Source: Candidatus Moraniibacteriota bacterium (GTDB lineage Bacteria; Patescibacteriota; Minisyncoccia; Moranbacterales; UBA9337). Taken from it: a DNA stretch of 8,662 bases. The position numbers were made by a program, and so were the translations under genes. The DNA lies in the NCBI GenBank assembly GCA_018400055.1, contig JAGYNK010000049.1, positions 1 through 8,662 of the forward strand. Direction: 5' to 3'. Shown in pieces: positions 1 to 5,886 of the stretch (within the stretch, counting starts at the first letter, position 1; the number at the start of each line of letters is the position of its first letter). The notes under the pieces are model-generated. The model was not told where the DNA came from and ran no database searches. It was given only the letters and a program-made list of their open reading frames with translations.

Positions 1-561
1 ACCGTTACCATAACCAGAAAACATAAGGGAGGGAATAGTGAATATGCTTGGTGGAATAAAGTAAATGCTGATTATATGCGAGTTTATGTTCCTGCAGGAT
101 CGCAGTTATTGGAAGCGGAAGGACAAACCCGCGAGTTTAACGATCCGCCGTTGGATTACGAGGCTTTAAAATTTAAGCGGGATGCGGATGTGGAAAAAGA
201 AGAAAATGGAATGTCCGTAAATGAAGAGTCGGGAACAAGAACTTATCAGGACATCGGAAAAACCGTTTTTGCCAACTGGGTTTATGTAAGTCCGCAAGAA
301 ACCGTAACGGTAAAATATAAATACCGGCTTCCTTTTAAGTTAGAATCTGAAGAAAATAATTCGGCGAATTCCTATTCTCTTTTAGTCCAAAAGCAATCGG
401 GAAGTTTAGGAAGTCAGTTCAGCTCCGAGGTAAAATATCCGGAAAATTATAAGCTAGAATGGAGTTGTCCGGACGGACTGAAAAAAGGAGAGAGGAACTT
501 AAAATTTAATGGCAATTTAGAAACAGATAAATTTATCGGGGCGGTATTTTCAGAAGAATAG
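1..561 (+). CDS. DUF4012-type protein, C-terminal part (5' end outside window)
   Basis: The frame is open from the first base, giving 186 residues before a TAG, so this is the C-terminal end of a longer protein. The first residues include a KHKGGNSEYAWWNK stretch. This is followed by DYMRVYVPAGSQLL and later by GKTVFANWVYVSPQETVTVKYKYRLP. I recognise this pattern (a Y-x-WW-x-K segment, a 'RVYVP-G-x-LL' segment, then a 'GKT-F--W--V-P-E' beta-rich segment) as the C-terminal part of the long DUF4012 proteins common in Parcubacteria and some Gram-positive bacteria. Those usually begin with a transmembrane helix and are thought to lie outside the membrane; their biochemical role is not established. 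The ATG at 76 falls in the middle of the conserved region and is not a real start. The stop at 561 is 205 nt before the MurJ start. The family assignment rests on recognised motifs only. Confidence 0.8.
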   Translation, partial: TVTITRKHKGGNSEYAWWNKVNADYMRVYVPAGSQLLEAEGQTREFNDPPLDYEALKFKRDADVEKEENGMSVNEESGTRTYQDIGKTVFANWVYVSPQETVTVKYKYRLPFKLESEENNSANSYSLLVQKQSGSLGSQFSSEVKYPENYKLEWSCPDGLKKGERNLKFNGNLETDKFIGAVFSEE

Positions 562-655
562 CAAGCAGAATTTATTGTGTACCAAAGAAAGCATAAAAAG
601 AGAGTCAGTTGAACGCCTAAAATATTTCATTAAAAATCTTTTTTTATCTTCTTTA

Positions 656-684
656 TTGATTATTTAACTGCGTTATGATATAAA
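656..684 (+). promoter_or_regulatory. Candidate sigma70-type promoter upstream of murJ
   Basis: TTGATT (656-661) and TATAAA (679-684) are separated by 17 bp. An overlapping TATGAT lies at 674-679. The predicted transcription start would fall near 691, exactly where a hairpin begins, leaving a leader of about 75 nt before murJ. The surrounding DNA is AT-rich, so chance matches are easy. Confidence 0.4.
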
Positions 685-690
685 AAAGAG

Positions 691-717
691 ATGCTTTGGT
701 GCGATAAGCATTTTTTA
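691..717 (+). terminator. Terminator-like hairpin between the DUF4012-type gene and murJ
   Basis: ATGCTT (691-696) and AAGCAT (706-711) form a 6-bp stem around a 9-nt loop, with a run of six T from 711. An A-run at 682-687 precedes the stem, so the element could also act on the minus strand. It probably ends the upstream transcript. However, it lies downstream of the candidate promoter at 656-684, so it could instead be a leader hairpin for murJ. The stem is short. Confidence 0.45.
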
Positions 718-766
718 ATTTGTCAATTTGCGTTGTTATCTTGAATCAAGCCTATACTCAAATTAA

Positions 767-2434
767 TTGAATGTTCAGGATGACAATTTTAAAAATTTGA
801 TCCAAAAAATTTTAAACAATAAGATACTCAACGGATCTCCCGTGCAGTCGGTGGCGGGAGCGGCTTTGATCATATCTCTAGCGGGGATTGCTAGCCGCTT
901 ATTGGGGTTGTTGCGGGACAGAATTCTGGCTTCTCAGTTTGGAGCGGGAGATACCCTGGATATTTATTATGCCGCTTTTCGCATTCCCGATTTGGTTTAT
1001 AGCCTTTTGGTGGTGGGAGCTTTAAGCGCCGCCTTTATTCCCGTTTTTACGGGAATATTCACGCGAGGAGAAAAAGAAAAAGCTTGGGAATTAGCTTCCG
1101 GAATTATTAATTTAGGGGTTTTGGTTATCGTGATAATTTCTTTTTTTCTAGCGCTTTTCGCTCCTTTAGTTATGAAATTAGTCGTTCCCGGCTTCTCGGA
1201 AACTAAGCTTGAAAGCACGGTAATGTTCACCAGAATAATGTTTTTAAGTCCTTTATTTTTAGGAATAAGCGCCGTTTTTGGAGGAATGCTTGTTTCTTTT
1301 AAAAGATTTTTGGCTTATTCCTTGGCTCCTTCAATGTATAATTTGGGAATAATTATCGGGGCTGTTTTTTTTGTGGAAATTATGGGTCCGATTGGATTGG
1401 CTTGGGGGGTGGTGCTGGGCGCGGGCATGCATATGCTGATTCAGTATCCCGCCGTGAGATTGTCCGGATTTTTTCATAAATTTAATCTGAAGAAATCATT
1501 AAAAAGCAAAAGCGTGCGCAGGGTTATTAGGTTAATGATTCCGCGCAGCCTGGGAATGGCGGTTACGCAAATAAATATGCTAGTCATCACCATTTTTGCT
1601 TCCACTTTAGCTTCGGGAAGCTTAACCGTTTTTAATTTTGCCAATAATATTCAAAGCGTTCCCCTGGGTCTTTTCGGAATCTCTTTTGCTGTAGCAGCTT
1701 TTCCGCATTTAAGTTCTTTGGCGGATGAAAAATCAAGAAAAGAATTTGTGAGAATTTTTTCCCGCACTTTCCGACGGATAATTTTTTTTGTAATTCCGTT
1801 AAGCGTCTTTATTTTTATTTTGCGGGCTGAAATTACCAGAGTAATTTTGGGAACCGGAAAATTTGACTGGGAAGACACCGTATTGACTTTGCAGGTTTTG
1901 GGAATTTTATCCATAAGCCTTTTTGCTCAAAGCTTAATTCCGCTTTTAGCTAGAACATTTTACGCTTTACAAAACACCAAAACTCCTTTTTATATTGCGC
2001 TGGTAAGCGAAACAATCAATATTTTCATTGTAATTTTGCTGATTAAAAAATTTGAAGTCTTGGGATTGGCTATCGCTTTTTCAGCCGCTAATTTAGCGAA
2101 CATGTTTCTTTTAATCGCTATGCTTAAAAGAAAAATCAGTCATATTGACGGAAAGAATATTATTTGCTCGACGTCAAAAATAGTACTGGCTTCTTTGGCC
2201 GCTGGAATAACCATTCAAGCCACCAGATATTTAACGAGCAATTTCGTCAATTTGGAAACTTTTTTGGAAGTATTTTTCCAGCTGACAATCTCCGGAGGAA
2301 TGGGGGCTGCCACTTTTTTATTAATGTGCTATTATTTGCGCATAGAAGAGTTTTATGATTTTAAAAAATCCATCTTGATTAAGATTTTCGGTTACCCAAC
2401 AGACGTCATAAAAGATCCCAATGAGATAAAGTAG
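767..2434 (+). CDS. murJ: Lipid II flippase MurJ (MviN family)
   Basis: This 555-residue integral membrane protein of the MOP superfamily is expected to flip lipid-linked peptidoglycan precursor (lipid II) across the cytoplasmic membrane. The family signature lies at residues 43-95: SRLLGLLRDRILASQFGAG, then DIYYAAFRIPDL and GALSAAFIPVF. Hydrophobic segments run through the rest, consistent with the usual 14 helices. R44 and R50 match the conserved cavity arginines of TM1 (R18 and R24 in E. coli). The position matching E. coli R52 appears to be Y78, by eye alignment. The start is uncertain: TTG 767 directly follows an in-frame TAA and has no SD. TTG 797 would give a more typical N-terminus (LIQKILNNKILNG), and GTG 842 is also possible; no in-frame ATG exists near the start. 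An intrinsic terminator follows the gene, so it is probably transcribed alone. Confidence 0.95.
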   Translation: MNVQDDNFKNLIQKILNNKILNGSPVQSVAGAALIISLAGIASRLLGLLRDRILASQFGAGDTLDIYYAAFRIPDLVYSLLVVGALSAAFIPVFTGIFTRGEKEKAWELASGIINLGVLVIVIISFFLALFAPLVMKLVVPGFSETKLESTVMFTRIMFLSPLFLGISAVFGGMLVSFKRFLAYSLAPSMYNLGIIIGAVFFVEIMGPIGLAWGVVLGAGMHMLIQYPAVRLSGFFHKFNLKKSLKSKSVRRVIRLMIPRSLGMAVTQINMLVITIFASTLASGSLTVFNFANNIQSVPLGLFGISFAVAAFPHLSSLADEKSRKEFVRIFSRTFRRIIFFVIPLSVFIFILRAEITRVILGTGKFDWEDTVLTLQVLGILSISLFAQSLIPLLARTFYALQNTKTPFYIALVSETINIFIVILLIKKFEVLGLAIAFSAANLANMFLLIAMLKRKISHIDGKNIICSTSKIVLASLAAGITIQATRYLTSNFVNLETFLEVFFQLTISGGMGAATFLLMCYYLRIEEFYDFKKSILIKIFGYPTDVIKDPNEIK

Positions 2435-2458
2435 AAAATCTAGAGCGTTTTTTGATAG

Positions 2459-2500
2459 CAATAGCTTAAGCCCAATTTAATGGCCGGCTATTGTTTTTTT
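2459..2500 (+). terminator. Intrinsic terminator of murJ
   Basis: CAATAGC (2459-2465) pairs with GCTATTG (2487-2493). An inner GCC/GGC pairing (2470-2472 with 2482-2484) closes a 9-nt loop, and seven T follow at 2494-2500. The element begins 25 nt after the murJ stop. It contains the ATG at 2480 that would otherwise extend the next gene, which argues against that start. Confidence 0.8.
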
Positions 2501-2521
2501 GTTATTTTTTTGTTATTCTGC

Positions 2522-2550
2522 TTGACAAATTTAAGATTTACTGATAGAAT
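2522..2550 (+). promoter_or_regulatory. Near-consensus sigma70 promoter of the Wzz-like gene
   Basis: TTGACA (2522-2527, perfect -35) is followed after exactly 17 bp by TAGAAT (2545-2550), with an extended -10 TGA immediately before it. Transcription should start near 2556-2558, just after the murJ terminator. That leaves a leader of about 22 nt before the ATG at 2579. This is the best promoter in the window. Confidence 0.85.
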
Positions 2551-2578
2551 ATATCGTCAGATTAAAAATGTAAAAAAT

Positions 2579-3265
2579 ATGTTTGAAAATCGTAAAATGT
2601 CTTTTTGGATAAGAAAAAATATGGGGGCCATAGTGTTGGTTGGTTTATTGGTGGCTTCTTTTTCCTTTTTGGTATTGGTAATCAGTCAGAAAAAATTTAA
2701 AGCCGGCACGGATTTTTTAATTGTTCAAAATCAGACAGAATCTCAGGATTTTTATTCCCTTTCCAAATCGGCTGAGTATATCAGGGATGTCTTAAGTGAG
2801 TCGGTTTACAGCGAATTGTTTATCAATGAAGTAATTAATACCGGCAAAGTCAACAGTGAATTTCTACCTTTCAATAAAAAGGAAAGAATTAAAAAATGGG
2901 GAAAGATAGTTAAAGTAAAAGGCAGCTTGCAACCGGGAATTATCCGCGTTGAGGTTTTGGAAGACAGCCAAAAAAATGTCATAGATATTTCCGAAGCAGT
3001 CATAGAAGTCATGGTAAATAAAAACCAGCTTTTCCGAGGAGAAGGAAATGTTCAAATAAAAGTTTTATCAGGTCCCATTATTGAAAAAAACCCGAGCTTA
3101 AGTGAAATTTTAATGGTTGTAATTGGCGGTTTCGGATTGGGATTTTTACTGGGATTAATCGGAATATATTATAAAGAAGAGAAAGAAGCGGCATTTTATC
3201 ACGGTTTTGACGGAGAAAATAAAGATGAAGAATACAAGGAAAGCTTAGAATATTTGGAGAGATAA
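2579..3265 (+). CDS. Wzz-like polysaccharide co-polymerase / chain-length determinant
   Basis: This 228-residue protein has the topology of a polysaccharide co-polymerase. A short cytoplasmic N-terminus is followed by TM1 (about residues 16-35). An extracytoplasmic region of about 135 residues comes next, then a proline-containing segment LSGPIIEKNPS (164-174) directly before TM2 (about 176-198), and a charged acidic tail. Such proteins set glycan chain length or assist export together with a Wzy-type polymerase. No Walker motifs or tyrosine-rich kinase tail are present, so it is not a fused BY-kinase. I chose ATG 2579 because the longer frame from 2480 begins inside the murJ terminator and upstream of the promoter; ATG 2597 is an alternative. 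No good SD precedes either. The O-antigen ligase-like and glycosyltransferase genes downstream support a surface-glycan role. Function is inferred from topology and the pre-TM2 motif. Confidence 0.75.
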   Translation: MFENRKMSFWIRKNMGAIVLVGLLVASFSFLVLVISQKKFKAGTDFLIVQNQTESQDFYSLSKSAEYIRDVLSESVYSELFINEVINTGKVNSEFLPFNKKERIKKWGKIVKVKGSLQPGIIRVEVLEDSQKNVIDISEAVIEVMVNKNQLFRGEGNVQIKVLSGPIIEKNPSLSEILMVVIGGFGLGFLLGLIGIYYKEEKEAAFYHGFDGENKDEEYKESLEYLER

Positions 3266-3300
3266 ATTATTTAAAAACAAGAAAGTTTAAATATACAAAC

Positions 3301-3349
3301 AGCCATGGATACACCAATATATTAATATATTGGTGCGGATGGTTTCTTT
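3301..3349. repeat. Perfect 24-bp palindrome with flanking partial stem
   Basis: The half-site CACCAATATATT (3312-3323) is followed directly by its exact reverse complement (3324-3335). After short unpaired bases, AGCCAT (3301-3306) can pair with ATGGTT (3339-3344, one G-U), and a weak T-rich stretch (TTTCTTT) follows. As RNA this is a long AT-rich hairpin that could terminate the Wzz-like transcript. As DNA the uninterrupted symmetry also suits a dimeric regulator site ahead of the lipoprotein gene. The sequence does not decide between these. Confidence 0.8.
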
Positions 3350-3373
3350 GATAATTGAATATGAAAATATGAA

Positions 3374-3397
3374 TTCAGACATATCTGAACAGGGAGG
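3374..3397 (+). promoter_or_regulatory. Small inverted repeat abutting a strong ribosome binding site
   Basis: TTCAGA (3374-3379) and TCTGAA (3384-3389) form a 6-bp stem with a CATA loop, ending just before the SD GGGAGG (3392-3397). The SD is 5 nt from the ATG at 3403. A hairpin here could affect access to the SD, or be a small operator. No convincing promoter was found between 3266 and 3402. Confidence 0.4.
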
Positions 3398-3402
3398 TTG
3401 TT

Positions 3403-4353
3403 ATGAAGCTGCTATATGTTTTTTCCACTGTGTTAATTATTGGGATTTTTTCAGGTTGTGCGAAAAATATGGAAGTTATAAATCCTGCATTAGTTTCTTC
3501 TGTTTTTCAAGAAGAAAAAGACCAAGATAATAAAGTAGATCTGCTTCTTGAACCCTATGAAACTCTAGGATTATTATTAACTCCCGCGATAAAAGAGGGA
3601 GACATTACAATAATTCAAGGAATTTTTCCTAATATTCTCTTTGGGGAATATTATCCGGGGAGAATTCGCTGGAATGGTTGGATAGTTCAAGAAGACGGAA
3701 AAGAATTTTTTACCCAAATTCTACTTTCCACAATTGACTATTCTGGATATTTTCTAGAAACCGTAGTCATTGATGGAAAGCCAGACACAGACGCAAGAGT
3801 ATTAGCACTATCCAGTCTTCTTGAATTTGCTTATGATTTGGCGGGAAATGAATTTCCCGTTGAAACTCATAATTTTCTGAAGGATGCTAATAATCGCCAT
3901 CAATTTGTTATTAAATCAGGAACAAAAATCGGTGAAATGGAAAAGATTCCTGCCAAGGATTTTTTGGCGATATTGGCAAATTGGAATCAATATCAGACTC
4001 CGAAGGGCATTATATTGAGTCCGCTGGGAGAAAAGGAAATTAAGTTTATTGCGGGTATAAATCCGCAGTATAGCTTTTCCGAAAAATTAGTCGGGAGCGG
4101 AAAGTATTCGCTTAGCCCTGATTATATTGGAACATCTGTTGGTATAGCACTGGATATTTTTAGAGCTGCTAACGGCAGTGTTCCTTCTGCTGGCTGGGAT
4201 TATAATTCTCAATTGCCCTCACGTAGAAATATGGCGTTAATAATAGATTATGTCAGCGAGATGAGAATTGCGCTGATAAAACATTTGAATTTACAGAATA
4301 TAGAAAAAATAAAAGGAGATGAAAAATGGAAAGAATCGCAAGAATCGGACTAA
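3403..4353 (+). CDS. Putative lipoprotein of unknown function
   Basis: This protein has 316 residues. The N-terminus (MKLLYVFSTVLIIGIFSGC) is a signal peptide with a lipobox-like FSGC, and the acylated cysteine would be C19. Phe at -3 is less usual than Leu, which lowers certainty. The mature part of about 298 residues has no further membrane segment and is mixed in composition, with several Trp/Gly/Tyr-rich stretches (for example PGRIRWNGWIVQ around residues 86-97). I do not recognise a family. The start is well supported by GGAGG with a 5-nt spacer. The last 28 nt overlap the LysM gene, whose SD lies inside this gene, so the two are probably translationally coupled and act together. It is likely anchored on the outer face of the cytoplasmic membrane. 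The C-terminal tail KGDEKWKES resembles the tail of the downstream LysM protein (KADEKWLES). Confidence 0.8.
   Translation: MKLLYVFSTVLIIGIFSGCAKNMEVINPALVSSVFQEEKDQDNKVDLLLEPYETLGLLLTPAIKEGDITIIQGIFPNILFGEYYPGRIRWNGWIVQEDGKEFFTQILLSTIDYSGYFLETVVIDGKPDTDARVLALSSLLEFAYDLAGNEFPVETHNFLKDANNRHQFVIKSGTKIGEMEKIPAKDFLAILANWNQYQTPKGIILSPLGEKEIKFIAGINPQYSFSEKLVGSGKYSLSPDYIGTSVGIALDIFRAANGSVPSAGWDYNSQLPSRRNMALIIDYVSEMRIALIKHLNLQNIEKIKGDEKWKESQESD
4314..4325 (+). promoter_or_regulatory. Ribosome binding site of the LysM gene inside the lipoprotein gene
   Basis: AGGAG (4314-4318), within a longer AAAAGGAGATG, sits 7 nt before ATG 4326 and is still inside the lipoprotein coding sequence. This fixes the start of the LysM gene and makes the 28-nt overlap real rather than a misannotation. 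Confidence 0.85.
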
Positions 4354-5804
4354 TGGTACTTGTAGCAGTCCTGATTTTTTGCGGGACTGCGCTGGCGGAG
4401 AAACAAGATAAGCAGCGTAAAATTCTGAATGGCGATACTCTTTGGGGAATCGCTCAGGAAGAATATGGCAAAGGCCATGTTTGGGAAATTATTGCTGACG
4501 CAAACAAAATTACGGATCCGCGCAAACTTCGCGTGGGGTCAATAATTACTGTACCTGATATTAGGTATATGCCGATGGATTACAAAAATCCGGGTGCTGA
4601 TAAGTACACAGGTACTCTGGATCAGGCACTTGATCTTCTTGATTATCCTGAAGAAATAAAAAACATTTTAAAGGATAAAGTTAAAAAGAAAGATTTTGAG
4701 AATAGTAGAATTAGCCATGGCGACAATTTTGCCATGGTGTTTGGTAAGAATATTGTCAGATCTACTGTGACAGCAGCATGGGGTGATCCGCAAAGAAATT
4801 TATTAGCGGAAAGATATACTGCCATAATCGGTGGTATGGAATATACTCTGAAATATGTTGTCTGGTGTGGCAATTGGTGTCGCTATCCGGACAAAAAAAT
4901 TTCTGTACCTATCTTAGAACCTAAATTGGCGCCAAAGCCAACAATGGTTAAAAAGCCGTTTGTCTATATTCCTCCGGAAAAAAGAAAACTAGCCATAGAG
5001 CATGAGCCTATAGTCGGGGCTTATATGTGGAAAAATAATTTAGCCAGAGGCTGGGGAGGCTACGCCGAATATATGGCATGGTTAAGAAAGGCTAGTCTTT
5101 CAGGTTATACAAATGGATGGAGTCCCGGGATTGGTTTATATGCAATGTATTCTGAGGGAGACTCTTTGAATTCCTCCGGGTATCATTGGTTAGAGAGAGG
5201 ACTCGGTCCTGAGATTGGAATTAAATATATAGCCGCCGGGGAAAAACCTTGGCAATGGCAAGGTAAATTACGCCTTGTTTGGGAAGAGACAAAAGGATCC
5301 AACAGCTTGGGCTATGCTATGGAGCAGGATAATGTGAAGCTCGGTTTTTATACCGAGTATGCTCGCAAAGAAAGCGAAAAGTGGATTTGGGGCACTACCG
5401 CTGAAGCTTGGTATGCGCTTGACCGCGACATTAATTCCACTTGGAGCGGAGATAAGCCATCCCGTAGGATGAATTTGTTATTTTATCTATTCGCTCAAAG
5501 AAAACTGAGCGACGACTGGCAATTACGAGGCGCTGGCGGAATTTTTCACCAGCGATGGGATCATATGACCGGACTTCGTGCTCAACTGGAAGCTCGTTAT
5601 AAAGAAACTTTAATGTTTGGCTCATGGATATCTTTTTTTCCATTCGGTTTATCTTCTGCGTATGACGGATATTCTGCCAGTGATTTAACTACTATTGGAG
5701 GATTTGTCCGTTTAGAATTAGGCGGAATATTCAGAGAATGGGATCGAAACTCAAGAATGAGCCGTGTTAGAAAAGCGGACGAAAAGTGGTTGGAAAGCCT
5801 ATAA
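4326..5804 (+). CDS. Secreted LysM protein with long beta-strand-like C-terminal region
   Basis: This protein has 492 residues. A signal peptide ends around A24 (TALA/E). A clear LysM domain follows at about residues 32-77, with NGDTLWGIA, YGKG-VWEII-AN, then RKLRVGSIITVP; LysM binds N-acetylglucosamine-containing glycans, usually peptidoglycan. Residues 78-130 look helical and charged. Residues 131-190 form a compact segment with HGDNFAMVFG, AAWGDPQRN and a CGNWC motif (181-185) that could form a disulfide. A proline/lysine-rich linker (about 194-222) leads to residues 225-470. These are rich in Trp, Tyr and Gly with alternating hydrophobic/polar strands and turn-like Gly/Asp/Asn, like a bacterial beta-barrel or beta-helical surface domain. 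The C-terminus does not end in the aromatic residue typical of outer-membrane barrels. The gene is coupled to the upstream lipoprotein gene. LysM is secure; the rest is unassigned. Confidence 0.85.
   Translation: MERIARIGLMVLVAVLIFCGTALAEKQDKQRKILNGDTLWGIAQEEYGKGHVWEIIADANKITDPRKLRVGSIITVPDIRYMPMDYKNPGADKYTGTLDQALDLLDYPEEIKNILKDKVKKKDFENSRISHGDNFAMVFGKNIVRSTVTAAWGDPQRNLLAERYTAIIGGMEYTLKYVVWCGNWCRYPDKKISVPILEPKLAPKPTMVKKPFVYIPPEKRKLAIEHEPIVGAYMWKNNLARGWGGYAEYMAWLRKASLSGYTNGWSPGIGLYAMYSEGDSLNSSGYHWLERGLGPEIGIKYIAAGEKPWQWQGKLRLVWEETKGSNSLGYAMEQDNVKLGFYTEYARKESEKWIWGTTAEAWYALDRDINSTWSGDKPSRRMNLLFYLFAQRKLSDDWQLRGAGGIFHQRWDHMTGLRAQLEARYKETLMFGSWISFFPFGLSSAYDGYSASDLTTIGGFVRLELGGIFREWDRNSRMSRVRKADEKWLESL
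4715..4737. repeat. CCATGGC inverted repeat inside the LysM gene
   Basis: CCATGGC (4715-4721) and GCCATGG (4731-4737) form a 7-bp stem with a 9-nt loop, and each arm contains the palindrome CCATGG. It encodes SHGDNFAMV, the conserved-looking start of the CGNWC segment. It may be chance. Confidence 0.5.
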
Positions 5805-5810
5805 TTCTTA

Positions 5811-5837
5811 AAAAAGGAGGTGAAAAAATATAAAGTC
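5811..5837 (+). promoter_or_regulatory. Orphan Shine-Dalgarno sequence with decayed start
   Basis: AAGGAGGTGA (5814-5823) is a 10-nt match to the canonical anti-SD complement, 9 nt after the LysM stop. No ATG, GTG or TTG follows at a useful distance. The frame with ATA where a start would lie (5830) reads only ATA-AAG-TCC before TAA. The stretch resembles the start of the LysM gene (GGAGATGAAAAATGGAAAG versus GGAGGTGAAAAAATATAAAG). It may be a vestigial gene start or an mRNA-stabilising 30S binding site. Confidence 0.6.
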
Positions 5838-5865
5838 CTAAACCATAAACCGTAAACACTTAACT
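5838..5865. repeat. Degenerate 7-bp tandem repeat
   Basis: Four consecutive heptads are visible: CTAAACC, ATAAACC, GTAAACA, CTTAACT. The first three share TAAAC. They sit in the 82-nt gap before the small secreted protein gene, between an orphan SD and the real SD. No function can be assigned. Confidence 0.55.
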
Positions 5866-5886
5866 TTTTTATTTTAGGAGGTTGTC

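Noticed and set aside
740..750. CTTGA-A-TCAAG palindrome upstream of murJ as a repressor operator.
   Set aside because: Five-base arms are expected often by chance in AT-rich DNA and no other copy was noticed.
997..1914. Minus-strand open frames opposite murJ (997-1230, 1651-1914).
   Set aside because: They mirror the strongly conserved MurJ coding frame, have no SD or promoter and encode basic, non-family sequences.
2164..2358. Plus-strand 64-codon frame inside murJ.
   Set aside because: It overlaps conserved MurJ coding sequence in another frame and has no ribosome binding site.
2806..3055. Two overlapping minus-strand frames opposite the Wzz-like gene.
   Set aside because: They are shadows of the plus-strand gene with no initiation signals.
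3330..3530. 66-codon frame starting in the 24-bp palindrome region and running into the lipoprotein gene.
   Set aside because: It would put coding sequence through the lipoprotein SD and signal peptide in another frame, and it has no SD of its own.
4643..4873. Minus-strand frame opposite the LysM gene.
   Set aside because: It lies antisense to a well-supported coding sequence and has no recognisable product.
5838..5865. Heptad repeats as a CRISPR array or replication iterons.
   Set aside because: There are only four degenerate 7-bp units with no spacers and no replication or cas gene nearby.
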